Origin: JBOHSA01 sp050732995
GTDB taxonomy: Bacteria; Gemmatimonadota; Gemmatimonadetes; Gemmatimonadales; GWC2-71-9
DNA length: 31,480 bases
Reading direction: 5' to 3'
NCBI GenBank assembly: GCA_050732995.1
Contig: JBOHSA010000042.1
Location: 1-31,480 of the forward strand
Of the stretch, positions 19,886 through 26,872 are shown piece by piece. The notes beneath the pieces are model-generated. The model was given only the letters and a program-made list of their open reading frames with translations. It did not search any database and had not been told where the DNA came from. The first letter of the stretch is position 1. Each line of letters opens with the position of its first letter. Made by a program: the position numbers and the translations under genes.

Positions 19886-20544
19886 CGGTCCGGCGTGGCA
19901 CGTTGCGCGCGGCCGGCGGGGTCCTGGCGGCGCTCGTCCTCGTGGGACCGCTCTCGGCCCAGGACGGCGGCCGGTTCGTCTTCAGCACGGGCGGGATGAC
20001 GCTGCGGTTGCAGAGCCGGGTCTCGACCGGGGTCGCTGTGCTCACGGGCACCGCGTTCGGCGGTGAAGGGAGCGTCGCGCTGGGGCGCGTGGCGTTGGAG
20101 CTCGGGTATTGGCAGGGGAACCTCGCAGCCGACCGCGGGCTGTCCCCCCAACGGGAAGTGATCGAGGGGAAGGCGCTGCTCGCGGTGCGGGCGGCGCGGT
20201 GGCTCATCCTCAAGGGCGGGGCGCACGCGCGCAGCTTCGTGACGACCGCGGGCACCGAGCGCTGGCTCTTCTGGGAGGCCCGGCTGCGCGCCGAGCGCCA
20301 GATCGTCAACCCGACGGTGCGCGGGCATCTCGAGCTGTGGCGCGCGCTCGCGACCGAGGTGAATTCCGCGCAGGCGTTCGATCGGGGCCAAGGGGGCGAG
20401 GCCGGGATGACCCTGCGCTTGCAACGGTCGCCGGTCTGGTTCCGGCTCGGCTACCGCATCGAAGACGCCCGGCTGGGTGGAGGCACTCGGCAGGAGACGA
20501 TCGAGGCGCTGACGGTGTCGGTCGGCGCCGGGGGAGCGTTCTGA
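19882..20544 (+). CDS. Small probable outer-membrane beta-barrel protein
   Basis: A 220-residue protein starting at GTG 19882, again overlapping the previous stop as GTGA. It has a signal peptide ending LSAQD (about residue 26). The remainder is rich in alternating amphipathic strands such as MTLRLQSRVSTGVAVL, VALGRVALELGYW, WEARLRAERQIV and VWFRLGYRIEDARL, and it ends in Phe. This is typical of outer-membrane barrels folded by BAM, although no family is recognised. The frame is open upstream to 19774, but that extension is Arg/Gly-rich and lacks a signal peptide. It is the last gene of the four-gene operon. A convergent lipoprotein gene ends 8 bp beyond, and no hairpin-T-run terminator is visible in that gap. 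Confidence 0.75.
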   Translation: MTVRRGTLRAAGGVLAALVLVGPLSAQDGGRFVFSTGGMTLRLQSRVSTGVAVLTGTAFGGEGSVALGRVALELGYWQGNLAADRGLSPQREVIEGKALLAVRAARWLILKGGAHARSFVTTAGTERWLFWEARLRAERQIVNPTVRGHLELWRALATEVNSAQAFDRGQGGEAGMTLRLQRSPVWFRLGYRIEDARLGGGTRQETIEALTVSVGAGGAF

Positions 20545-20552
20545 CAGGAGGC

Positions 20553-20987
20553 TCAGCTTCCACCAGGTTCAGGTTGCACGGGGTAGAGGGTGAAGGTGAT
20601 GAGTTGCACTTCCGCGACGCATCGAATGCGCGTGGCGCTGTAGGCGGCGGCGTGACCGGTGGCCGACGCGTGGAGCGAGATCCCCCCACAGTTAATTCCG
20701 GAATACCCCCCCTCCGGGAAGGGCACCTGACACGGGTTGTCGTACCGATGCGTATACCGACCGGCCGCATCAGTCTCCGTGGTGCGCACGCCGGCGTCCT
20801 GCACGGTGCCTGCGCCGCAGCCCACGGAGGGGTAGCCGAGTTCCACCCGTGCATTTGCGATCGGGAGCCCGGAACCGGCGCTGACGACGGTCCCAGCGAT
20901 CTGGAGCGTGATCGGGCCTTCCGGTTCCGTCACGCCGCAGTCGGCGAGCAGGACGGCCACAAGCGGAAGAGACATGCGACAGGTCAT
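20553..20987 (-). CDS. Small lipoprotein with carboxypeptidase-regulatory-like domain
   Basis: A 144-residue product from ATG 20987, chosen because AGAGGA lies about 6 nt upstream; the frame is open to 21020. The N-terminus is a short lipoprotein signal (MSLPLVAVLLADC), with the lipidated Cys expected at about residue 17. A beta-sandwich region follows: 'LQIAGTVVSAGSGLPIANARVEL' and 'TTETDAAGRYTHRY' resemble CarboxypepD_reg/transthyretin-like domains, which are common in surface proteins. Several further cysteines could form disulphides. It converges on the surface-protein operon, so it may be functionally linked but is separately transcribed. Its role is unknown. Confidence 0.72.
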   Translation of the reverse strand: MTCRMSLPLVAVLLADCGVTEPEGPITLQIAGTVVSAGSGLPIANARVELGYPSVGCGAGTVQDAGVRTTETDAAGRYTHRYDNPCQVPFPEGGYSGINCGGISLHASATGHAAAYSATRIRCVAEVQLITFTLYPVQPEPGGS

Positions 20988-21206
20988 GACGATCCTCTTC
21001 GGGTCAACGTCTAATGCCAACCTGGTTCCGGCGCGTCAAGCTGCAGTCAAGGACTTGGGCAGCCGAGGGGACCGGCGAGTCAACCCGGAACCCCGGGGGC
21101 GCATGCCCGCTCAAGCTCGTCACTGCCGATCTGGATGATCATGAAGGCTTGGTTAGCCTGCAGCCCCCGGGGCAGACTGGTTGCGAGAACCAGAAGGGGA
21201 TCTCCC

Positions 21207-21578
21207 GTGCGAAAGCAATACTATTTTCGACCGTCGAGTCGCGGACTCTTGGCATGGGACGTGGACCGATTAGTGCGGTTATCGAGCAACTTGCCGCGGA
21301 AGCGCATTCCGCTGAGCACGATCCGAGAGCTCGACGAGGTCTGGTTCGGCGAACACGAGGCGCCAACTTGGCGCGCGATGCTCGGGCACATGAAATTGAT
21401 AGAAGAAGCAGAGTTATCGTTCCCGATAATCCTGTCCTCGAGCGGAGCCGTTATGGATGGCATGCATCGCGTCGCCAAGGCCGCGCGGCAGGGCCGCAAA
21501 GAAATCGAAGCCGTCCAGTTTGATGAGGATCCTGAGCCGGATCATGTGGGCCTTGGACCGAAGGAGTTGCCTTACTGA
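21207..21578 (+). CDS. ParB-like (DGxHR) domain protein
   Basis: A 123-residue protein from GTG 21207, chosen because AAGGGGA lies about 6 nt upstream; the frame is open to 21135 but that extension is not protein-like. It resembles the ParB/sulfiredoxin-like N-terminal domain seen in small stand-alone proteins. There is a 'RKRIPLSTIRELDE' strand-helix at about 31-44 and the signature 'VMDGMHRVAKA' at about 82-92, where D84-G85 and H87-R88 match the nucleotide-binding DG.HR box. Acidic 'FDEDPEPD' follows. No HTH is present, so it is not a classical partition protein. Stand-alone members of this family are common in accessory DNA, and their function is not established. Base composition is lower in GC than the upstream operon. 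Confidence 0.7.
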   Translation: MRKQYYFRPSSRGLLAWDVDRLVRLSSNLPRKRIPLSTIRELDEVWFGEHEAPTWRAMLGHMKLIEEAELSFPIILSSSGAVMDGMHRVAKAARQGRKEIEAVQFDEDPEPDHVGLGPKELPY

Positions 21579-21808
21579 TGCTCGCGACTCTGGGTCAGCT
21601 TGAGCTTGGTTACGATCTTGGTCCCCTGGAGAAGAACCGGTTGGCTAGACGAGCCGATGTACAAAGGAAACGACGCACTGTTGTCGGCGACGTGTGCCGC
21701 CGTCAAAGCGAACCTGCGATTGCCGATGCGCAACATGACCGCCGAACCATTCGGAACGGGCCGGCCCCGCTCCTGGCGATGAATGGGAGCCGTCGCGCGT
21801 TCGACGGT
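21572..21808 (-). pseudogene. Trypsin-like serine protease fragment (N-terminal, TAAHV)
   Basis: On the minus strand, after an in-frame TGA at 21811-21809, the frame encodes 'RPVPNGSAVMLRIGNRRFALTAAHVADNS...' and stops at 21574-21572. From the ATG at 21736, 54 residues remain, and H15 sits in FALTAAHV, the catalytic-histidine box of trypsin-like peptidases. The Asp and Ser boxes are absent, so this is a remnant cut at both ends. It overlaps only the last bases of the ParB-like gene and lies just past an attC-like site, fitting decayed cassette cargo. Chance resemblance of a short segment is possible. Confidence 0.5.
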
Positions 21809-21945
21809 TCAGAGCCTCTCCTGAACCTGGCTGTCAAGAACGGCAGCGGCTTCGTGATCGGTGGGCTTGAGCACTCCGAACCTGATAGCGGTTCGACGCG
21901 ACCAAGGGAAGTGAGGAGCGCCAGACCTTGATGAGAAGCAGTGCG

Positions 21946-22026
21946 GCCTAACGGCTCGCGCTTGAGCTGCGGCCTGCGGGCGCCGCAGACAAGATAGAGA
22001 GCCTCCATTGGGCATTCCGGTTAGGC
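21946..22026 (-). repeat. attC-like integron recombination site 1
   Basis: An 81-bp segment bounded by inverted core sites GCCTAAC (21946-21952) and GTTAGGC (22020-22026), matching the RYYYAAC/GTTRRRY rule. It contains an inner GGCTC/GAGCC pairing and a CTGCGG-GCG-CCGCAG hairpin. It lies about 40 nt after the stop of the 22067-22433 gene, the position expected of an attC closing that cassette. No integrase gene is in the window. Confidence 0.55.
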
Positions 22027-22064
22027 AGCGCGCCTCCATATGCCAGTGGGCTGGTCGTGTCGAA

Positions 22065-22433
22065 TCAAGGGCGCGGTATTACCTGTTTCTCAATGGCATC
22101 GGGACTACGGCCACGAGCCAGCAGGCGTTCAGCGAAGTCAACTCGCTCATTCAGTTCGCTGAGCTCTCGCCGGACAGTCTCTAGTTCGTTGCGCAAAGCC
22201 TGGACTTCCTCGGAACTCTCCCCTCCGTCGAGCGCGTCGAGCCGAACCTGGCGCTCGCTCCCGCCGGGGCCCCGCCGCAGGCGCTGGGCCCATAACCCGA
22301 ACGCCACCGCGAGCGCCGCGTGAATCGTGGCATGCCACGGCTGGACTGGCCGGGCCGCGAACCCGACTCCGACCAAGTTGATGACGCTCAGCACGACGGC
22401 GATCGGGTACCAAATCGCGGGCTTGAAGGTCAT
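22065..22433 (-). CDS. Two-TM, coiled-coil hypothetical protein (cassette gene)
   Basis: A 122-residue membrane protein from ATG 22433 with GAGGA about 8 nt upstream. Two hydrophobic helices lie at about 7-27 and 33-49 (ending FGLWAQRLRR). They are followed by a charged linker and a heptad-rich coiled coil at about 72-105 ('VQALRNELETVRRELSELNERV'). I recognise no named family. It sits alone between two attC-like sites with only about 22 nt before and 38 nt after it, the compact layout of an integron gene cassette of about 510 bp read on the minus strand. A small inner-membrane protein with a cytoplasmic coiled coil is all that can be claimed. Confidence 0.75.
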   Translation of the reverse strand: MTFKPAIWYPIAVVLSVINLVGVGFAARPVQPWHATIHAALAVAFGLWAQRLRRGPGGSERQVRLDALDGGESSEEVQALRNELETVRRELSELNERVDFAERLLARGRSPDAIEKQVIPRP

Positions 22434-22454
22434 GGCGAAATCCTCGTCAAGTCT

Positions 22455-22496
22455 GCATAACGGAACGCGCCCCGCAGCTTCAAGCGCAGGTTAGGC
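22455..22496 (-). repeat. Short attC-like site 2
   Basis: Minus-strand reading starts GCCTAAC and ends GTTATGC, a core pair used by real attC sites, with inner GCGC/GCGC pairing and CGCTTGAAGCTG resembling site 1. At 42 bp it is shorter than usual attC sites, so the central stem may be deleted. It directly precedes the cassette gene at 22433. Confidence 0.4.
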
Positions 22497-22543
22497 CGGA
22501 GCATTGGTCGAGTTCTACACCGGCGTCCGAGCCTTAGGCGGCT

Positions 22544-22840
22544 GTGGCAAGCGGGAGGCCTGTCGCTCTGCGCGGCCGCTCCCCCAGTCACCTCTATCGC
22601 GTCTCCCCGCGGCCCTATCTCGAGCACTTGCCCCCGCTCGAGTACCCGGGGCACTTCCTGGTCAAGCGCGTCACCAATGCCGGCACCTTCCGCTTCAAAC
22701 ACCGGCTGCTGTTCATCGCCAATGCGCTCAAACAGCATCACATCGGCCTGGAGGAAGTCGGCGACGGCATCTGGTCCATCTACTTCAACCGCGTGCTGCT
22801 CGCACGTCTCAATGAACGCGACTATGTCATCCGGGATTGA
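22544..22840 (+). pseudogene. C-terminal remnant of an IS481-type transposase
   Basis: The recognisable part starts near 22575 and runs to the natural stop: 'PLEYPGHFLVKRVTNAG', 'FKHRLLFIANALKQHHIGLE' and 'GIWSIYFNRVLLARLNERD' match the C-terminal segment of IS481-family DDE integrase/transposases. The catalytic DDE core and the HTH are missing, so it cannot be active. The break on the left lies just after attC-like site 2, so insertion or recombination there removed the 5' part. Downstream terminal sequences of the element are still visible at 22852-22913. Confidence 0.75.
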
Positions 22841-22851
22841 CACCCCGCTAA

Positions 22852-22913
22852 CTGATGAGTGTTACCCATGTTCCCGGTTTACTCTGTTACCCATGTTCCC
22901 GGTTGCTCATCAG
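22852..22913 (+). mobile_element. IS end with inverted CTGATGAG and two 20-bp direct repeats
   Basis: CTGATGAG (22852-22859) and its inverse CTCATCAG (22906-22913) bracket two identical 20-bp repeats, TGTTACCCATGTTCCCGGTT, at 22860-22879 and 22885-22904. TGTTACCC-type termini fit IS481-like elements. The block begins 12 bp after the transposase remnant's stop, and the inverse arm supplies the hicA stop codon. Confidence 0.6.
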
Positions 22914-23101
22914 CGGCCAGCGTCGGGCACGTCGAGGCCCCGGCAAATCTTTCGGGCAAGTCCAGCGGGAATCTCATTGTGACGTGGAATGGCCTCGACC
23001 GCACCGGTGCCCGGATTACACCAGAGCGAGTGTGAGCGCCCTTCCCGCTTGAGGTAGCAACCGTACTTGCGGAGGTGGCGCAAGAGTGCGCCCCGCTTCA
23101 C
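22910..23101 (-). CDS. hicA: HicA toxin (mRNA interferase)
   Basis: A 63-residue toxin of the HicA double-stranded-RNA-binding-like family, which cleaves mRNAs. The core 'GCYLKREGRSHSLW' carries the catalytic His24, followed by 'EAIPRHNEIPAGLARKICR', the typical helix of the family. The start overlaps the hicB stop by 4 nt (ATGA), so it is translated from the hicBA transcript. Length is normal. The TGA stop lies within the terminal CTCATCAG of the adjacent IS remnant, so the IS may have joined the gene exactly at its end. All visible active-site elements are intact. Confidence 0.88.
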   Translation of the reverse strand: MKRGALLRHLRKYGCYLKREGRSHSLWCNPGTGAVEAIPRHNEIPAGLARKICRGLDVPDAGR

Positions 23102-23313
23102 TCGATCGTCACCGTTTCACGTGACGCGTCTGGTGGCACAGCGCGAAGGCCATCTTCACGACGATCCTCGAGGATGAGGGCAATCGCCTCAGCCAGGCTC
23201 TGGCGCGCCTCGTCCTTGGTGCGACCCTGGCCGTTTGCTCCAGGAATCTCGGGGGAGTAAGCGATGAACCACTCGCCGTCGTGTTCGATAATGGCCGTAA
23301 ATTCGTTGTGCAT
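23098..23313 (-). CDS. hicB: HicB antitoxin
   Basis: A 71-residue antitoxin of the short HicB type: partial RNase H-like fold 'FTAIIEHDGEWFIAYSPEIPG' followed by 'GRTKDEARQSLAEAIALILEDRRE'. It should bind and neutralise HicA. It has no added ribbon-helix-helix or HTH domain, so autoregulation is unclear. GGAG lies 6 nt before ATG 23313, and a TTATAT box lies about 30 nt upstream, between the gene and attC-like site 3. The antitoxin-first order is less common for hic loci, where the toxin usually precedes, but is known. The pair probably has its own promoter, as toxin-antitoxin cassettes in integrons usually do. Confidence 0.88.
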   Translation of the reverse strand: MHNEFTAIIEHDGEWFIAYSPEIPGANGQGRTKDEARQSLAEAIALILEDRREDGLRAVPPDASRETVTIE

Positions 23314-23359
23314 GCTAGCTCCGATCGGTTGCTCGAATATAACCTTGAGGTCGGTCGCG

Positions 23360-23420
23360 GCCTAACGCCTGAATTAAGCCGAGCCGCGAAGCGGCTTCGG
23401 CTTGAATGAATTGCCACGCC
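23360..23420 (-). repeat. attC site 3 (aadA-like), 5' core degenerate
   Basis: On the minus strand it reads CAATTCATTCAAGCCGAAG, then a hairpin through TTC, then CGGCTTAATTCAGGCGTTAGG, very close to the aadA-type attC. The long arms AAGCCGA-AGCCGC/GCGGCT-CGGCTT pair almost fully, and the 3' core GTTAGGC is perfect. The 5' core, expected as RYYYAAC, reads GCGTGGC, so that end is fused to foreign sequence. It immediately precedes hicBA. Confidence 0.72.
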
Positions 23421-23921
23421 GCGCATCCGGCTGGCGAGGAGCGCGAGGGAGACGCGGCCGCCTCCCCCGCCCCCGCTGACGCCGCTGCCCGAGAGGATCA
23501 ACTCGATCGCGCGCCGGGCTGCGAGCTCGTCGATCTTGAGGGCTTCCACCAGATCGGCGACCTTGAGCTCCGCGTCCTTCCCTCGAGCGGCGTGGTAGCG
23601 ATCCGCGGCGAGGCGCACCGCGGCGAGAAAGTTCGCCACGTCCGTCTCGGCACCTTCGCACGTCGCAAGGGTCGGCAAGCGCAGCGCGACGCGGTCGCTC
23701 TCGCTCATCGGCGACCCGCACGAAATGCGCTCGGTCCCGATCTGGCGGCAGACGACCTCGAGGCCACCGAGGGGGTCGAGCAGCTCGGGGTAGTCAAGGT
23801 CGAAGTCGCGCGCCCGCGGCCACTCGGAGGTTTGGCGGAAGTGGTCGTAGACGCGCTGCTCGAGGAAGCGCCCGGCGTCCTCAAGGCGGGTGAAAGGCTC
23901 CATCGGCGGGACGGCAGTCAC
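23417..23921 (-). pseudogene. 3'-truncated unknown gene fused to attC
   Basis: From GTG 23921 (or ATG 23903) about 168 residues of orderly protein are encoded: 'RFLEQRVYDHFRQTSEWP', 'LGGLEVVCRQIG', 'DVANFLAAVRLAADRYH', 'VADLVEALKIDELAARRAIELI', then a run of glycines. The helical start followed by a glycine-rich linker suggests an N-terminal adaptor domain that once carried a further domain. The frame then runs straight into attC site 3 and continues as nonsense across hicBA to 23109, so the natural 3' end is lost. I cannot name the family. It lies 65 nt after the restriction pseudogene, on the same strand. Confidence 0.55.
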
Positions 23922-23986
23922 GTTAGACGAAAGGTAACCGCGGCGAGCCGGCTGCCACGCGGCGGCGGTACCTCAGGTACAGCCGC

Positions 23987-25910
23987 TTAGGCAGCGTTGC
24001 TCGCTGCCTCAACGGTTCTGATCTCGGCTTCGCTCAAGGCGTACAGCTCGTAGACCAGCCTGTCCATCCTGCGGTCCAACGCTTCCATCTGCCGCTCGAG
24101 CGTCACCTTCTCTGGAGCGGTCCTGGTTGCGGCGAGTTTGGTCTGGGTGGACAACATCTCCTCAACGAGCGCAACTAACCGCTCCGCCTCCTCTGCGGTG
24201 GGCTCGGGGACGGGGATCCGTGCAAGCTGATTCGACGGGATGTGATTGTTCCTGGGGAACGAAAGGCGGAAGAAATAGTTGGCCGCCGCGCTGTTTAGGA
24301 CGCCGAGCAGGTACCGAACGTCAAGGGGGCAGCTGTCCGACGGATTGATGACGTTGGTGGACTGGAGGCAGTAGGTGCGGTCGCGATCGAGCGTCGCAAC
24401 GATGCGGCGCGGGAGCGCGATGTTCCGAATCTCCTGGACAACGATCTTCGCGGGGCTCTCGAAGATCTCCGGGTGCCGCGGCGCGTCCAAGAGCGCCGGC
24501 TCATAGCGGACGTAGAGGCGCTTCGAGATGGGTTCGTAGCGTCCGATCTCGCTCCCGCCAGCGGCAGCCTTCCACGTGGCTCCACGCGGCTTCTCAGCCA
24601 GGTACGTCTCGTTGTCGCCGGTGCGCAGGCCCTGGTTGATCGTGCAGAGCTTCCCGAGCCGGAACCGCGCTGCGTGCAGCTTCTTGAGAATCGTCCCATG
24701 CTCCGGCGTGACGCGGACCAGCCAGGGGTCACCCTCCGGGCTTATCCAGTCGTCCTGTGTGATCTCGAATTCTTCAAGCGCCCGGGGGAACAGGGCCGCT
24801 GTCGTGCGCACCACGCGCACGCCAGCGTGGCCCCGAGCCGCGCCCCCGGCCAGGAACAGCAGCATCGTCTCGTTGCGGGCGTCCTTGAAGATGCCCGGCC
24901 CCAGGTCCACGACCTCATAGACGCTGGCCGTCTCCGCTTCTCGAGGCCGTCCTTGACGTACCAATCGCGGTGCCAGTCGAGGAGGTGCTGGTAAGCCGCG
25001 ATGAGGAAGGAGCCTGAGTCGCATGCCGGGTCCAGGATACGGAGCTTGGCGGCGTGCCTGGGCGTCTTGCCTTCGAGCTGCCGCCCGACGGTACGCTGGA
25101 TGATGTATTCCACGACCCTCGTGGGCGTGTAGTAGACGCCGCCCGCCTTCTTGACCTCTGGCTTGTACTCGACCTTCGCCTGATGCCCCTTGGTGAGCCG
25201 GATGACCTTCCCGAGAAACTGCTCGTACACTTGGCCGAGAATGTCCGCCGGAAGCACAGAGAACTCGTAGGGGCGAGATTCTTCGCCAGGACCTCGCGCC
25301 ATTTCTCGATCTGCTTGAGGAAAACCTGGTCCACCTCGGCTGTGCCGCGCCGCGGGACCTTCTTCTGCGCGTACTGGTCGAATAACCCCTTGAGCACAGC
25401 GTCGCGCGAGAAGATACCAGCAATGCGGTCCCACTCATCCGGGTATTGCTGGTAGGAGAGGTACTCGATGCGGCCGGTCGCAGCCCTGTCCTTCGGCGTC
25501 GGCCGGATGCGGCAGTCGTAGAGCGCGAACCCCTCGAAGCTGGTCAGGACGGAGAGGGGCAGCTTCGCCGTCCAGGCGTAGCGGCGGAGCTGAATCGCGG
25601 GCTCCGGGTTCTCCTTCAGGTTCACGGCCGGCTTCTTGGTCCCCACGAAGAACACCCGCTTTCCGCCGACGCGGAAGCTGTAGTCCGGGGCCTTCGAGTA
25701 GCCTCCGATCCTGACGGCGTCTTCGTGAATGACCTCCTTGTACGGCTCGGCGAAGCCGCGGCGGTTCTCCAAATCCCACCCGAGTGCCTCGAAGAACGGG
25801 TTGATGAATTCCTGCCGGAGATGGGCTTCCTTATACTCCGGCGAGAGGTACGCCTCGCGCTGGCGCGCGAAGCGCTCTACGAGGTCGTTGATGATTCCCG
25901 GTGCCGTCAT
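23987..25910 (-). pseudogene. Decayed type IIG-like restriction-modification enzyme
   Basis: Remains of a single-chain restriction-methyltransferase (Eco57I-like), read in three successive frames. Frame 1, from ATG 25910, has a nuclease-like domain with P75-D76 but G90-T-K92 where (D/E)xK is expected. After 'EVLAKNLA' near 25270 the frame changes to 'PYEFSVLPADILGQVYEQF...GGVYYTPT' with SAM motif I as DPACDSG instead of DPACGSG. Near 24935 it changes again to 'VYEVVDLGPGIFKDARNETMLLF' and runs through a specificity-type domain ('LLGVLNSAAANYFF') to the stop at 23987. The segment with the NPPY catalytic motif is absent, as is a linker at the first junction. Two deletions plus lost active-site residues make it inactive. 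Confidence 0.85.
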
Positions 25911-26160
25911 GGCGTCCCGTCAAGGAGGAAAGGGTTGACTCCCGGTGCGCCAGCAACGCCGCGAGCGTCCGGGCATCCAGGCGCGCTGCCCTCCGGGCTC
26001 GGGTCCCCCCTGCAAGAGCGGTGTAACGCTTCATCCCGCGCCCAAGGGAGTCCGGCCCGAAGGGGTGTACATCCTAACCCGTTGCCAACGTCTTGCAGAG
26101 AGCCGCACCCGCTGGTTCGGTAATCCGCCCCGTAGGCGCGGCTCCAACCCGGCACACGGC
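25911..26160. other. Non-coding spacer in the accessory region
   Basis: No convincing gene is seen. A 7-bp inverted repeat GAGCCGC/GCGGCTC (26100-26106 and 26138-26144) lies just downstream of the DUF4411 stop and could be a weak terminator or a degraded recombination site. It lacks the paired attC core sites. Confidence 0.4.
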
Positions 26161-26610
26161 CTACAGGTCCCAGCCGGTAGCGCGGAGGAACCCGAACCAG
26201 TCGAGGTGCGGGACGCCAAGCTGGTCGCACGCATCGGGGATCTTTGGCGGTGCGGTCGGCGCCCTTCGATGGCCCTCACCAGAGACTACCATTCCCCCGT
26301 TGAGCTGGGCGCAAGCCACGACGAAGGGGTCCCCCCGGCTTCGCTCGCCCGCCGGATCGGTAAGCGGGCAAGCCGCCTGCACCGCCTCCGTCGCCCGCGC
26401 TAATGGCTCGTCCAGCGGAAGGAACAGTCCATTCCGCGCTTCGAGCGTTTCAGCTAGATCGTCGGTGCCCTGCTCGAGCTCGTGCAAGACTTCCTCGGGA
26501 GACCGGACGTCGCCTGCCGCGATCGCTTGGTCAAGCTGCTGCCATAGGCGACGGAAGATGTCCGGCGGGTGGTGCCGCCAAATCAGAATCCAGATCGAGG
26601 CGTCAACCAC
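26161..26610 (-). CDS. PIN-like DUF4411 family protein
   Basis: A 149-residue protein from GTG 26610, the first start after an in-frame TGA. It begins 'VDASIWILIWRHHPPDIF' and continues with 'SPEEVLHELE', 'RGDPFVVACA' and 'PPKIPDACDQLGV', the layout of DUF4411 proteins, a PIN-fold nuclease-like family often paired with an Xre/ImmA-type antitoxin. Candidate metal ligands D3, E44 and D94 are present. The usual partner gene is missing: upstream lies an unrelated short fragment that overlaps this start by 28 nt. It may be an orphan toxin or a relic. The protein looks complete at both ends. Confidence 0.72.
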   Translation of the reverse strand: MVDASIWILIWRHHPPDIFRRLWQQLDQAIAAGDVRSPEEVLHELEQGTDDLAETLEARNGLFLPLDEPLARATEAVQAACPLTDPAGERSRGDPFVVACAQLNGGMVVSGEGHRRAPTAPPKIPDACDQLGVPHLDWFGFLRATGWDL

Positions 26611-26822
26611 ATCTGGCCGTAGAGGTGCTCATACAGGGCGAGAATCGCGCCGTCCTCGCCCTGTTCGACGTGATCGATGCAGTACCCGGCCTTGCTGCCG
26701 TCCCACATATCGGACCAGGGCAGGCCGAACTGCCGAAGGGTGAGGTCAAGTTCGTCCCACTCAAGGTCGTGCAGCTTGGTGGAGACTTGCTGAATGAGCT
26801 TTACTCGGTCGGATGGCCGCAC
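26583..26822 (-). pseudogene. Fragment resembling an abortive-infection N-terminal domain
   Basis: A 79-residue frame from GTG 26822: 'SDRVKLIQQVSTKL', 'WDELDLTLRQFGLPWSDMW' and 'YCIDHVEQGEDGAILALYEHL'. The pattern 'D.DLTLRQFG.P.SD.W.....Y......' followed by a short helix matches, as I recall it, the small N-terminal domain of AbiJ-like and related defence effectors, where it precedes an effector domain. Here the frame ends a few residues later, inside the start of the DUF4411 gene, so the effector part is gone. It starts about 50 nt from the 3' end of the tRNA. It could still be a short expressed protein. Confidence 0.5.
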
Positions 26823-26872
26823 GGCGTAAAAGACGGCGAAAAACCGCCCTCCCCCCCTCCCGTAAGTCTAAG

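Noticed and set aside
21578..21931. 117-residue plus-strand frame after the ParB-like gene
   Set aside because: Its composition is not protein-like, and the opposite strand carries the protease-like remnant; no ribosome-binding site decides for it.
22430..22843. 137-residue minus-strand frame opposite the IS remnant
   Set aside because: It is the antisense of the recognisable transposase C-terminus and runs through attC-like site 2.
23922..23998. Possible fourth attC between the restriction pseudogene and the truncated gene
   Set aside because: GCCTAAG and a GTACC/GGTAC hairpin are present, but the opposite core reads GTTACC and the arms do not pair as in an attC.
26100..26144. Inverted repeat GAGCCGC/GCGGCTC as a further attC
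   Set aside because: No RYYYAAC core is found on one side, and the nearest GTTAGGA on the other does not fit the core rule.
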